Positions 34,513-43,300 of a stretch of 64,000 bases of DNA are shown one piece after another. The stretch comes from Sphingobium sp. D43FB (GTDB taxonomy: Bacteria; Pseudomonadota; Alphaproteobacteria; Sphingomonadales; Sphingomonadaceae), in NCBI RefSeq assembly GCF_002312805.1, contig NZ_NMUA01000002.1, positions 1-64,000 on the forward strand, written 5' to 3'. Within the stretch, counting starts at the first letter, position 1; each line of letters starts with the position of its first letter. The translations under genes and the position numbers were made by a program. The notes below the pieces were generated by a model. It was not told where the DNA came from. It worked only from the letters and a program-made list of their open reading frames with translations, and searched no databases.

Positions 34513-35715
34513 ATGGGTAAGCTGACAGCCAATGAAGTGAAAGCAGCACTGACGAAGCCAGGAAACTATGGTGACGGCGACGGACTTTTCCTGAAAGTAA
34601 GCCGCACTGGTGGAGCAAGTTGGCTCCTGCGTGTCCAACATGACGGCAAGCGACGTGATATTGGCTTAGGCAGCGCCAAGTTGGTGACACTGGCAGCAGC
34701 GCGAGCCAAGGCCGCCGAAGCCCGCAAGGCGACACGCGAGGACGGACGTGACCTTGTGGCAGAGAAGCGCAAGGCCAAGGCGGAGAGCGTCACCTTTCGC
34801 GAAGCGGCTCTGGTCTACTATGAAACGCACAAGAGCCAGTGGTCCAATGCCAAGAGTGATGATCAGTGGATCAACTCAATGGAAGCCTATGCCTTCCCAC
34901 CCCTTGGTTCAAAGCCCGTCGGCAGCATCACCGCTGGCGAGATCATCACGGCCATATCCAAGGTATGGACCGAGAAGCCCGAAACCGGCAGGCGGGTAAA
35001 GCAGCGTATAAGGGCGGTGCTGAACTTTGCTCATGCTCGCGGCTGGCGATCAACAGAAGCCCCAACAGACGCTTTGGCGGCAGGCAATGGACTGCCCAAG
35101 CAGAAAGGCGGAAAGCACCATGCCGCCATGCCCTATGCCGACATACCGGCATTTATCACTCGCCTCCGTGCAACAGGAGGAACATGGAGCAGGCTGGCGC
35201 TGGAGTTCGTCATCCTGACCGCTGCCCGGTCACAGGAAGTCAGGCTGGCGACCTGGAGCGAGATCGACTTGGAAAAAGGTCTATGGACCGTTCCAGCCGG
35301 TCACATGAAAATGCGAATCGAACATGTCGTCCCCCTATCGCCTCATGCATTGGCCGTTCTTCATAGTGCCATGGCGATCAGGCGCGAAGGAACGGACCTT
35401 ATCTTCCCCGGCGCAAATGGCGGTGCCATGTCAGATATGACCCTTCTAGGCGTGCTTCGCCGCATGAAGGAGGCGACAACCGTGCATGGCTTCCGTTCGT
35501 CATTTCGGACATGGGTAGCCGAAGAAACAAATGTTCCCGGCGAAGTCGCGGAAGCGGCTCTGGCGCACCAGAACCGCAACGAAGTTGAACGCGCCTATCA
35601 GCGTGGTGGTTTGCTCGACAAGCGCCGGAAGCTGATGGAAGCATGGGGCGTATATTGCGCTACGGATCAGTTTTCCGGCAAGGTCGTGTCAATTCGGCAA
35701 GCTATAGCGATATAA
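34513..35715 (+). CDS. int: Tyrosine recombinase/integrase, P4 type (DUF4102 N-terminus)
   Basis: The 400-residue protein has an N-terminal arm-binding DUF4102 domain (LTANEVKAALTKPGNYGDGD, GLFLKVSRTGGASWLLRV), a SAM-like core-binding domain and a catalytic domain. The catalytic domain holds TAARSQEVRLATW (Arg), HGFRSSFRTW (His-x-x-Arg), LAHQNRNEVERAYQR (His and the nucleophilic Tyr). It would integrate and excise the element at tRNA-Ser. The ATG at 34513 is used; the frame is open from 34477. Confidence 0.93.
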   Translation: MGKLTANEVKAALTKPGNYGDGDGLFLKVSRTGGASWLLRVQHDGKRRDIGLGSAKLVTLAAARAKAAEARKATREDGRDLVAEKRKAKAESVTFREAALVYYETHKSQWSNAKSDDQWINSMEAYAFPPLGSKPVGSITAGEIITAISKVWTEKPETGRRVKQRIRAVLNFAHARGWRSTEAPTDALAAGNGLPKQKGGKHHAAMPYADIPAFITRLRATGGTWSRLALEFVILTAARSQEVRLATWSEIDLEKGLWTVPAGHMKMRIEHVVPLSPHALAVLHSAMAIRREGTDLIFPGANGGAMSDMTLLGVLRRMKEATTVHGFRSSFRTWVAEETNVPGEVAEAALAHQNRNEVERAYQRGGLLDKRRKLMEAWGVYCATDQFSGKVVSIRQAIAI

Positions 35716-35726
35716 TTAAACTGCGA

Positions 35727-35987
35727 CTACAAGCAGACGGATTGCGGCAATGCCTTTCGCATATCCTTGAGCAATTCGTCAGCCTGCATACCCATAGCTT
35801 CTGCGATGGCGATAAACTCCAGCACGTCCAAACGCCGTTCAAGCTGCTCTATCTTGTTCACAAAAGAGGGAGGCTTGCCCAGCCTGCGGGCAAGTTCCCG
35901 TTGTGAGATTTCCGCCTTTGTCCGGGCCTCTTTCAGGGCATCGATAACCGCTCGATAATCGGGTGAAACCACCCACCCGCGTTGCAT
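35727..35987 (-). CDS. XRE-family HTH repressor
   Basis: The 86-residue protein has a helix-turn-helix: ALKEARTKAEISQRELARRLGKPPSFVNKIEQLERRLDV is the region, with turn at RRLGKPPSFV. It is convergent with the integrase and divergent from the membrane protein gene. A perfect palindrome in the divergent region is a likely binding site. It probably controls the element. Confidence 0.88.
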   Translation of the reverse strand: MQRGWVVSPDYRAVIDALKEARTKAEISQRELARRLGKPPSFVNKIEQLERRLDVLEFIAIAEAMGMQADELLKDMRKALPQSVCL

Positions 35988-35991
35988 CAAC

Positions 35992-36019
35992 AAAGCCCCG
36001 ATTCCTGAACCGGGGCTTT
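35992..36019. terminator. Hairpin AAAGCCCCG / CGGGGCTTT
   Basis: A perfect 9-bp inverted repeat with a 10-base loop sits directly before the XRE start. It could end a transcript approaching from the right-hand divergent region or act in the XRE leader. There is only a weak T run on either strand. Confidence 0.5.
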
Positions 36020-36039
36020 AAGTATATGTAAACCGCGCC

Positions 36040-36056
36040 GTCCCCATTATGGGGAC
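36040..36056. promoter_or_regulatory. Palindromic operator candidate GTCCCCATTATGGGGAC
   Basis: A perfect 17-base palindrome (8-bp arms, central T) lies in the divergent region between the XRE gene and the membrane protein gene. This position and symmetry are typical of the autoregulatory operator of a dimeric XRE repressor. Confidence 0.65.
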
Positions 36057-36201
36057 GCTCAATGAGCCAAGACCAAACCAACAACCCGGCCGCTACAATA
36101 GGATGTATCTGAGGCCGAACCCGGCCACAGATCAAATTTAGGTGCAAATCGATGGAACTGGTAGGCTCAAATGCATCATTCAACAGCTTGAGGGAAGCCG
36201 C

Positions 36202-37368
36202 ATGGGCATAGTGTTATTCTCCGGCGCTATTATCGTCAGCCTATTCGCCATGCAGGCGCGGATGCCTCAATGGCTGCTGATGTTCTGCAGCGGCTGGACT
36301 CTTTTTACATTGCTCAATGTTACATGGCAGCCGCTAATGGTTTTCCAACTCGCGCTAATCTGGGGTGGCTATGCCTTTCTTGCACCAAAAGGCTTGCCGC
36401 AGCGGAAGCCGTGGGAGTTAATAGGACGAAAAGCAATGAGGTCCGCGCGGGCGATCTATCCTGAGAAGTCAGCAACGATGACTTACGATCAGCCGCAAAT
36501 AAATCTTGCGAAATCGAATGGCGCATCCAATCAGGAATATCGCAAGTCCCCCCGCACCAATAAAAGTGTCACGATCCCCGTATTTTTGTTAATTTTCATA
36601 ATTAGCTGTATCATTCACCTCATGCCATTCAATTACAGTCAGGCATTGGCACAAGATCAAATTGCCAGAGCCACAGGTGGAATGATCATTATATTTATAG
36701 TATCTCGCCTAGGTTTGCTATTTTATCCAAATAAAACATTCGGCGTTATTATCGTCGCAGTTATATTTTCTCCATTCGCAATATTATTGGATAGAGCGAA
36801 CGACCCTATTGCCCCAACCTACTTTCATGATTTGATTTATCCGAGGCTCAGCCGACAGGATGAGGTAATGAAATCGGGCGCTTTGCAAGCAAATGAAAAT
36901 TTGGAACAAAGCCCAGTGACGCCGTTGGAGAGCATCGAAAACCCATCAGGAAAAGGAATGCCTGTTCCTTCCAGCCTAGAGCCAAAGCCAATTATCGATT
37001 CAACAAGCTCCGATCAGCGCCTTGTAAATAAGATGTTGGCTAGTGATCCTATTTTCAATCCAGGTATCTTTGATATACCGGTTGAAGAGGGTGATTTCAT
37101 CACAGCAAAAATGAACCAAGTGACTGAGGCTTCGGTTCGTAAACAGCGCGAAGCAGCCGCCCGGATGCCTGAAACCGCTCGCCCCAATGGCTATGCATTG
37201 GCAACTATGGTTGCAACGGGCAAGGGTCTATCGTCAGCCAGCCAGCGGGATCGTGATTTCGTTACGATGACCCCGAATGAGTTCCGGGGCCGTTACGGTG
37301 ATGAGGTTGCTGACAGCTATTTGGCTGCCTATTCGGAAGGCGATGTAACCCGTCGAACAGCCAATTGA
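36202..37368 (+). CDS. AT-rich membrane protein of unknown function on the element
   Basis: The 388-residue protein has hydrophobic segments at about 2-17, 21-35 and 44-61 in the N-terminal third. Two more pairs follow (SVTIPVFLLIFIISCIIHLM; GGMIIIFIVSRLGLLF; GVIIVAVIFSPFAILL). A soluble C-terminal tail of about 170 residues ends MTPNEFRGRYGDEVADSYLAAYSEGD. The base composition is clearly more AT-rich than the host genes, a mark of transfer. No family was recognised. The ATG at 36202 has GAGGGAAG upstream; the frame is open from a GTG at 36142. It may be an accessory (cargo) gene of the element. Confidence 0.7.
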   Translation: MGIVLFSGAIIVSLFAMQARMPQWLLMFCSGWTLFTLLNVTWQPLMVFQLALIWGGYAFLAPKGLPQRKPWELIGRKAMRSARAIYPEKSATMTYDQPQINLAKSNGASNQEYRKSPRTNKSVTIPVFLLIFIISCIIHLMPFNYSQALAQDQIARATGGMIIIFIVSRLGLLFYPNKTFGVIIVAVIFSPFAILLDRANDPIAPTYFHDLIYPRLSRQDEVMKSGALQANENLEQSPVTPLESIENPSGKGMPVPSSLEPKPIIDSTSSDQRLVNKMLASDPIFNPGIFDIPVEEGDFITAKMNQVTEASVRKQREAAARMPETARPNGYALATMVATGKGLSSASQRDRDFVTMTPNEFRGRYGDEVADSYLAAYSEGDVTRRTAN

Positions 37369-37975
37369 ACATGTTTGACTGGCAGCCGCCAACCGCCTCC
37401 CCTCGATAATTTTTAGCACAATGTCCAAATGTCACACCCATCCTTAGCGGCCTGTCTCCAACCGATCAGCCAACCCACGCGCCGCAGGCGCGGTGGGGCA
37501 GGAGTGAAGAGGGGCGGAGGCAGGCTGCAATTTTGGAACCAGAAAGAAGAAACCCAACAGGCCGCCTTTCATAAGTTCGATTTTAGCATTATTGTTGTTT
37601 TTCGGCAGCCCGCCCGCCCTCCGCTCCCGACTTTGCTTCATCGGTCCTCGCTTTGCTGCGGCCGATGAGCAGCCTTCGCTCCGAGCGGTCAACCAGCAGG
37701 GGATTGGGAAGGATGAGTTGCTCCATCCCTTGGTTCTCCAGCATAATGCAATCCGAGCCATATAGAGATTTTCATTGTTACGTCTGACGGCAGGTTGTGG
37801 AGCAATTGCCATCCTTGGCAGAACTCCCCCCCCCCCCGTAGACTATCAGATACCGTCTATGCCCACCCCCACTGCATCGCACCCGGAGCCACGGAAGGCA
37901 TTCAAACACAATGAAACACAGGGGCTGACGCCCATGATGGTATGCAATTTCGCATCCGCTTAATCAGGAGTGGAT
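37369..37975. other. Non-coding block inside the element
   Basis: No convincing gene is seen over 607 bases. A perfect hairpin CGCGCC-GCA-GGCGCG lies at 37478-37492 with flanking CCCA/TGGG. A bulged hairpin GGATGAG-TTG-CTCCATCC lies near 37710-37727, and a run of 12 C at 37826-37837. Codon use in all six frames looks random. The block could hold an origin, a transfer origin, a regulatory RNA or decayed sequence. Confidence 0.5.
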
Positions 37976-38308
37976 ATGGCCACCGTCCGAATGATCGTCG
38001 GTTCTGTGTTAGGAACCGTCAACAGCACTGCCGACGCCGTTTTCGGCCTCGCCGATACCGCTACGAGCAGCATCAACATGCTCAACCGTTTTGTTGAGTC
38101 CGCAGCTACCGATCAGCGCGAGCGCCAATTGGCCCATCGGGCTTCATTCAGGCAAACTCTCATGCGTGAAGCGACGATGGAGATCGCCGCAGGCAATGCA
38201 GAAGCCGTCCGGTTTCGTGAGGAATCTGAACTCAACAAGACGCTTTTCGACGAAGCATCGGCAATGATCGATGCCATATTTTCCCGACATGATCGAACCA
38301 ATCTATAA
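37976..38308 (+). CDS. Small unknown protein of the element
   Basis: The 110-residue protein begins MATVRMIVGSVLGTVNSTAD. It has a short hydrophobic/small-residue N-terminal region, then a long charged helix (RERQLAHRASFRQTLMREAT ... FREESELNKTLFDEASAMID) that may form a coiled coil. AGGAG lies 6 bases before the ATG. No family was recognised. Confidence 0.6.
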   Translation: MATVRMIVGSVLGTVNSTADAVFGLADTATSSINMLNRFVESAATDQRERQLAHRASFRQTLMREATMEIAAGNAEAVRFREESELNKTLFDEASAMIDAIFSRHDRTNL

Positions 38309-38313
38309 AAAAA

Positions 38314-38335
38314 GGCCCTCACCGTTCGAGGTGAG
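38314..38335 (-). terminator. Terminator of the DUF3631 operon
   Basis: GGCCCTCACC and GGTGAGGGCC pair perfectly around GTTCGA. On the minus strand the stem is followed by a seven-T run, just downstream of the DUF3631 gene. Confidence 0.8.
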
Positions 38336-38425
38336 GGCCAGACGTTGGGACAGCATGGTCATGTCTTTAGCTTCCCATGACCGCCACCGCCGCCACGCCG
38401 CAACATGCTTGGCGTTCGGCGCGTT

Positions 38426-39757
38426 TCAGCCACCGCTATCGGCGGCGTCATCTTCATATCCGCCACAAGGTGACAATGCTGCCTTATCTCTCACGATGGG
38501 ATTTTCAGACACTTTGTTGTCTGTGGCGCATGTTGCGTCCGTTGCGTCTGATTGAGACACAGGCAGATAGCATCGCCACGCTTCATGGAATGCATCCCGC
38601 TTGTAGCCCTTCGGCGTTTGCCCGCTAGGCATACGAATCGAAGACGATCGGATGCCATATTCTCGAAGCATTTCCGCGAGTTTGCGAGCATCGAGTTTTC
38701 GGCCCCTAAGGTCTCCCCAAGGGGCCTCATCATCCTCCAGTAGCTTGTCCAGCAGGTCTGCCGTCGTCATGCGATCCGCATCACCGAAGCAAGCGCGAAT
38801 TTCGGCCAGAAGTTGAACACCCAGCGATGGGCGTTCATTTGCTTTGGTCGAGGCTACCGCATGAATTGCTGCACTCCGGGCAGCATCGGGCCATATGCCA
38901 CCCGCCAAATCGGCAACCGTGATAAGCGGCCCCCATACGTCCGCGTTCCGGTCTGCAATGCAGTCTGGTAAAATCGGCTGCAAGACTTCCGCCGCGCTTG
39001 CTACGCTGGCCGCCCATGTTGCCAGTTCATCACGCAGACCGTCAGCCTGACTTTCATGAAGACGTGGCTGGAACGGTTCAACTCGTTCGCCATTCGTCCG
39101 CTTCCGCATACGAATGATAATCGACCGACTCATGATGGTGCCGGGCAAGTGACCGAGGCCACCCATCGCCAGAGCAGCAAAGGTCGCCAACTCCTCAGGC
39201 ACGACTTTGCCCCTGTCTACATAACAGCGTCCGACACTGGCTCCACGCCGATAACCGGCATTGAACATTCCCCGCAGTTCCTCATTGCCTCGCGCCGTAG
39301 GGCCAAAGATCGTGTCGATTTCATCGTACAAGATGGTCGGCCGGTTCTCCTGATCCGCGACCCTTCGCAGAATATACGCAGCCGACGCATTTGACGACAG
39401 CAGCGCATTTGGAACCATCAGGGCAGTGACTTCCAACACCCTTGATTTTCCACTTCCTGGCTCAGGCGAAAGCACCGCTAGCCGTGGTGTGGTAAACCAT
39501 GCATCCATCAGATGAGCATGAACGACCCACAGTGCATGTGAGACATGTGCATGTGCCGAAGGGTAGCAGATGAAGCGGCCGAGGAATGCATGAATGCGAT
39601 CCAGCAGGTTCGCTCCATCAATATCTCCTGCCTTATCGTCTGGCGGCGAATGCTCATTTGAGCTATCAGAAGTTGCCCGGCTCGGAGCGGTGGCAACCTT
39701 GGGGCCGGTCGCTGCTGTAACAGCGCCGGTCCCTTCGTTTACGTCCATCTCGGTCAT
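38426..39757 (-). CDS. DUF3631 P-loop ATPase of the element
   Basis: The 443-residue protein has Walker A in LSPEPGSGKSRVLEV (G101-S105), Walker B TILYDEIDTIF (D145, E146) and a C-terminal DUF3631 domain (GVQLLAEIRACFGDADRMTT ... LRGRKLDARKLAEMLREYGI). DUF3631 proteins occur on plasmids, phages and islands, often fused or adjacent to primases, and are taken to be replication-associated ATPases. No primase domain is visible in this protein. It starts in a 4-base overlap with the AlpA-like gene and ends before a strong terminator. Confidence 0.82.
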   Translation of the reverse strand: MTEMDVNEGTGAVTAATGPKVATAPSRATSDSSNEHSPPDDKAGDIDGANLLDRIHAFLGRFICYPSAHAHVSHALWVVHAHLMDAWFTTPRLAVLSPEPGSGKSRVLEVTALMVPNALLSSNASAAYILRRVADQENRPTILYDEIDTIFGPTARGNEELRGMFNAGYRRGASVGRCYVDRGKVVPEELATFAALAMGGLGHLPGTIMSRSIIIRMRKRTNGERVEPFQPRLHESQADGLRDELATWAASVASAAEVLQPILPDCIADRNADVWGPLITVADLAGGIWPDAARSAAIHAVASTKANERPSLGVQLLAEIRACFGDADRMTTADLLDKLLEDDEAPWGDLRGRKLDARKLAEMLREYGIRSSSIRMPSGQTPKGYKRDAFHEAWRCYLPVSQSDATDATCATDNKVSENPIVRDKAALSPCGGYEDDAADSGG

Positions 39758-39933
39758 TGGGCACCGCCTTTGGCGCTATCAATGAGCACCTTGATACTAT
39801 CCACCTTAACCAAGGTACGACGCCCCAACTTCACCGTTTCCAAGCGGCCTGACTTTATAAGGCCGTAAGTGAATGTCCTGCCTACGCTCAATGCGCTGGC
39901 AGCTTCACCAATTGAACAAAGCATAGATTGCAT
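39754..39933 (-). CDS. AlpA/excisionase-like HTH protein, 59 residues
   Basis: The minus strand from ATG 39933 encodes MQSMLCSIGEAASALSVGRT, then FTYGLIKSGRLETVKLGRRT and LVKVDSIKVLIDSAKGG. This is the winged-helix excisionase/MerR-type fold of DNA-binding proteins such as AlpA and Xis. Such proteins activate integrase or promote excision in P4-like elements. The TGA overlaps the DUF3631 ATG. A second ATG at 39924 is an alternative start. Confidence 0.85.
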   Translation of the reverse strand: MQSMLCSIGEAASALSVGRTFTYGLIKSGRLETVKLGRRTLVKVDSIKVLIDSAKGGAQ

Positions 39934-40527
39934 AATTTCTTATCCCAAAGTTAAGTCCGCATCGAGTCGAACTCTGGCGATATCGAGCGAATCTAAATAA
40001 TTCTCAAGCCATGGGCGGCAGTCAACTCAATGAATATCAATGATAAAATCTGAAGACCTAAACACTTACATGGTCATGGAACCATCCATTTTCTCCATAA
40101 CCTATATGGTTTTTGGCGAACATTTCACACATTCCGCGACTATATCTGTCCTAATACATAAATTTATTTTCTGTAGGGCTTGAACAACTGGATTCTGGCC
40201 CCCTCTCATGGAGGATTCAGACGCTACTCAATGTGAAAACCGGGGCCAAGGATGGCAACTCAACTGCCGACTCGGCACAACATCACATGCAACGATGATT
40301 GTTTGATGCCCTGCAGGTCTGCACGACCCCGCCCGCGAGACCGCCCGCCCGCTACAGCGCGATTTGAGAGCGCGCGAACGGGCAGCCTCGCTACCATGGC
40401 GCATCCATGTCCCGAAGGAAGCGCTCTCCGAGCCGACACTTTTACGAAGTGTGGGGAATTATGTGGGCACGGATTTTAAACATCTATTTTTATTCAATAT
40501 AATCAAAGGAATAACTATATGATTCTA

Positions 40528-40544
40528 CTCCCTGCCGCCCGCCA
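40528..40544 (+). other. Candidate attR core of the element
   Basis: CTCCCTGCCGCCCGCCA resembles the 3' end of tRNA-Ser (CCCTGCCGCTCCGCCA), with ten identical bases in a row (TCCCTGCCGC) and then one base missing before CGCCA. It lies 71 bases beyond the right arm-type repeat. The match is short, so the call is tentative. Confidence 0.45.
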
Positions 40545-40576
40545 AGACCTTGTTTCCCTGAATCCCTAGCGAACTG

Positions 40577-40598
40577 AAAAAGCCCAGCGTTTCTGGGC
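40577..40598 (-). terminator. Terminator downstream of the SulP-usp operon
   Basis: GCCCAG (40582-40587) and CTGGGC (40593-40598) form a stem. On the minus strand it is followed by TTTTTCAG. Confidence 0.65.
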
Positions 40599-40749
40599 AT
40601 TTCTAGCGGATTCGCGTCCCACGCCACCCCCTCGCATCTGTCGGTGCCCGGTTTGGCGTGTGGTAAAAGGCGTGGGAGACGATCGGCATGGGAAAGTTCT
40701 CTGTGCCGCGTCCGGAATTACAGAAGGGAGTGGTGCTCTTAAGCCCTTC

Positions 40750-41601
40750 TCACCGCACCAGCAGCACCGGCGCATGGACGGTGCGGATGAGGGTGGTGGT
40801 GGTGCTGCCGACGATCAGGGTGCGGAGCGGTGAGTGGCCGTAGGCGCCCATGACCAGCAGTGCTTGCGGCGTTGCGGCCATCAGCTGTGCGATCGCATCC
40901 TCCGGCTTGCCCGGCAGGATCGTCAGGGTAACGGACGCGCTGGCCGATACGGTGGTGCGGGCCTTGTCGAGTAGGGCGCGATGCTTGTCGTCGTCGGGGC
41001 CGACCGTCACGACCTGGATCGGCAGCCCGGCGAACAAGGGCGAATTGGCGACCCGTTCCAGCGCGCGGTCGGCGGGTTTGCTGCCGTCATAGGCGAGGAC
41101 CACGGACTGCGGGGCTTGCGACGCGCGCGCGGCGATCAGCACCGGCTTGGCGCTGGCGCGCACGACGCGCTCGATCTTCGAGCCGATATGGTCGGTGGCG
41201 AATTCATGGCTCGCGCCGCGCTTGCCGATGACGACGACGCGGGCATCCGCTTCCCGCTCGATGATCGTTTCGACGATGCCGCCATGGCGGTGCAGCGGCG
41301 CGATAGCGAGAGCGCCATCGGCCCGCAGCCGGTCCGCCATCGTTGCCAGCAGCACGCGGCCGCGCTCGATCTGAAGCCGGGAGTCGGCCTCCTCCAGCCG
41401 GGTCAGTTCCTCCAGCAGTTCGCTCTTGGCCCCAAGGCCGATCGCGCCGCTGAGGTCATGCCGCTGCGCCACGGCATCGCGGCGCTGGACGACATGGAGC
41501 AGTTCGACCGGTAGGGCGAGGCGCTTGGAGGCCCAGGCGGCCAGGTCGCAGACGCTGGCCGCATAGGCCGATGCGTCGATACAGGCGAGTATCTTGGTCA
41601 T
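40750..41601 (-). CDS. Tandem universal stress protein
   Basis: The 283-residue protein has two Usp domains: the first starts MTKILACIDASAYAASVCDL, and the second SVVLAYDGSKPADRALERVA. The second ends with the nucleotide-binding type GAYGHSPLRTLIVGSTTTTL; the first has GKRGASHEFATDHIGSKIERV. Tandem Usp proteins bind ATP and act in stress survival. It lies 11 bases after the SulP gene, on the same strand, suggesting a functional link with anion or bicarbonate transport. AGGAGAGAC precedes the ATG at 41601. Confidence 0.92.
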   Translation of the reverse strand: MTKILACIDASAYAASVCDLAAWASKRLALPVELLHVVQRRDAVAQRHDLSGAIGLGAKSELLEELTRLEEADSRLQIERGRVLLATMADRLRADGALAIAPLHRHGGIVETIIEREADARVVVIGKRGASHEFATDHIGSKIERVVRASAKPVLIAARASQAPQSVVLAYDGSKPADRALERVANSPLFAGLPIQVVTVGPDDDKHRALLDKARTTVSASASVTLTILPGKPEDAIAQLMAATPQALLVMGAYGHSPLRTLIVGSTTTTLIRTVHAPVLLVR

Positions 41602-41612
41602 GGCGTCTCTCC

Positions 41613-43097
41613 TCAATGCGCGCCGAGTTGCGCGTCGGCACCCGGCTTGTCGTGCAGGGCATAGCGTTCGACCATCGCGGCGCTGGCGTCATTGAGGCCG
41701 ATGACCTCGACCACGGTGCCTTCGCGGCGGAATTTCAGGATCGCCTTGTCGAGCGTACCGATCGCCGAAATGTCCCAGAAATGCGCGTCGCTGACATCGA
41801 TCACGACATGGTCGATCACTTCCTTATAATCGAAGGCGGCGGTGAAGCTGTCCGACGAGGCGAAGAAGACCTGGCCCGCGACGCGATAGGTGCGCGCCTT
41901 GCCATCGGCAGAGAGCGCAGACGTGACCGTGAAGAGCCGCTTGACCTTGCTCGCGAAGAACAGCCCCGACAGGATGACGCCCGCCAGTACGCCTTGGGCG
42001 AGATCATGCGTCCACACGACGATGACGACGGTGGCGACCATGACGACCGAGGATTGCCACGGATTGGTGCGCAGATCCTTGATCGAACGCCAACTGAATG
42101 TGCCGATCGACACCATGATCATGACCGCGACCAGCGAAGGCATCGGGATCTGGGCCACGAGCGGGCCAAGCACGACGATCAGGAACAGCAGGAACACGCC
42201 GGACACGAAGGTGGACAGACGGGTCGAACCGCCCGACTTCACGTTGATGACCGACTGGCCGATCATCGCGCAACCGCCCATGCCGCCGAGGAAGCCGGTA
42301 GCGAAATTGGCGATGCCCTGCCCCTTCATCTCGCGGCGTTTGTCCGACCCGGTGTCGGTCAGGTCATCGACGATCTGCGCCGTCATCATCGATTCCAGCA
42401 GGCCGACGGCCGCCATGGTCAGCGAATAGGGCAGGATGATCTGGAGCGTTTCCAGCGTCAGCGGGACGTTGGGGATGAGGAAGGCCGGCAGGGTCGAAGG
42501 CAGTTCGCCCATGTCGCCCACCGTGTTGACGTTCAGCCCACCATAGATGGACAGGACCGTCAGGATGACGATCGCCACCAGTGGCGATGGCACTGCCTTG
42601 GTGATACGCGGGAAGAGGTAGATGATCGCGAGGCCACCGGCGACCATCGCATAAGTAACCCAGGTCACGCCCATAAGCTGCGGCAATTGCGCGATGAAGA
42701 TGAGGATCGCGAGCGCATTGACGAAGCCGGTGATGACCGACCGCGAAACATATTGCATCAGCATGTCGAGCCGCAGGAACCCCGCGACGACCTGAATGAT
42801 GCCCATCAGGATGGTGGCGGCGAACAGATATTCAACGCCGTGATCGCGGATGAGCGGCAGCACCAGCACCGCGATGGCCGCCGTGGCGGCGGAGATCATG
42901 CCGGGGCGGCCACCAACAAGGGCGGTGATCACGGCAATGGAGAAGGAAGCATAAAGTCCGACGCGCGGATCGACGCCGGCTATGATGGAAAAGCCGATGG
43001 CTTCGGGGATCAGCGCCAAAGCGACGACGATCCCCGCCAGGATGTCGGCGCGCGGATTGGCGAGCCATTCGCGTTGCAGCGAGGCGATAGATAACAT
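41613..43097 (-). CDS. SulP-family anion transporter with STAS domain
   Basis: The 494-residue protein has about 11-12 membrane segments with the SulP motif [20 protein letters not shown] and [23 protein letters not shown]-terminal STAS domain ([20 protein letters not shown]) follows. Members carry sulfate, bicarbonate or C4-dicarboxylates; the sequence alone does not decide. No carbonic anhydrase gene is adjacent. First gene of a two-gene operon with the universal stress protein. Confidence 0.93.
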   Translation of the reverse strand: MLSIASLQREWLANPRADILAGIVVALALIPEAIGFSIIAGVDPRVGLYASFSIAVITALVGGRPGMISAATAAIAVLVLPLIRDHGVEYLFAATILMGIIQVVAGFLRLDMLMQYVSRSVITGFVNALAILIFIAQLPQLMGVTWVTYAMVAGGLAIIYLFPRITKAVPSPLVAIVILTVLSIYGGLNVNTVGDMGELPSTLPAFLIPNVPLTLETLQIILPYSLTMAAVGLLESMMTAQIVDDLTDTGSDKRREMKGQGIANFATGFLGGMGGCAMIGQSVINVKSGGSTRLSTFVSGVFLLFLIVVLGPLVAQIPMPSLVAVMIMVSIGTFSWRSIKDLRTNPWQSSVVMVATVVIVVWTHDLAQGVLAGVILSGLFFASKVKRLFTVTSALSADGKARTYRVAGQVFFASSDSFTAAFDYKEVIDHVVIDVSDAHFWDISAIGTLDKAILKFRREGTVVEVIGLNDASAAMVERYALHDKPGADAQLGAH

Positions 43098-43300
43098 TCA
43101 AAAAACCCTAGATTGGCTAGCGGGGCATCACGTCAGTGCGCGGGAACGCTCATAACTCGGAAAAGCGAAGCCCAAATTCGCTAATGGTTATCCCGGGGAT
43201 AGGCGCCGGGCCGAGCCACCCGACAATGCCGGGTCCAATGGATGCGGTCCCCCTATCCAAGATGCAGCACAGGCGCAAGAGCGATAAGGCGGACAAAATA

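Larger units (their letters stand above)
34310..40544. mobile_element. Integrative element at tRNA-Ser(GGA), about 6.2 kb
   Basis: The element contains a tyrosine integrase next to the tRNA 3' end, an XRE repressor, an AT-rich unknown membrane protein, a small unknown gene, a DUF3631 ATPase and an AlpA-like HTH gene. TGTGGGGA repeats lie inside both ends. The right-hand core candidate at 40528-40544 (CTCCCTGCCGCCCGCCA) matches the tRNA end CCCTGCCGCTCCGCCA with one base missing. The usp terminator follows at 40577. No capsid, packaging, relaxase or type IV secretion gene was recognised, so it resembles a satellite or minimal genomic island. The right boundary is tentative. Confidence 0.7.
39934..40749. 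other. Right end of the element and junction with the chromosome, no gene seen
   Basis: The left part (39934-40190) is AT-rich and should hold the promoter of the AlpA-DUF3631 operon. A TGTGGGGA arm-type repeat lies at 40450, the att core candidate at 40528-40544, and a usp terminator at 40577-40598. An 8-bp inverted pair GAGAGCGC/GCGCTCTC lies at 40366 and 40421. No convincing ORF was found. Confidence 0.6.

Noticed and set aside
37444-37812. 122-residue minus-strand frame in the element's non-coding block
   Set aside because: Codon use and composition look random, it has no ribosome site and it spans hairpins. It is kept only as part of the unexplained block.
39594-39785. Small plus-strand frame at the start of the DUF3631 gene
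   Set aside because: It is antisense to the DUF3631/AlpA junction and has no ribosome site.
34240-40544. Prophage
   Set aside because: No terminase, portal, capsid, tail or lysis gene was recognised and the length is too small; a satellite or island fits better.
41571-43094. 507-residue plus-strand frame
   Set aside because: It is antisense to the SulP transporter; it is His/Asp/Arg-rich and without a domain.
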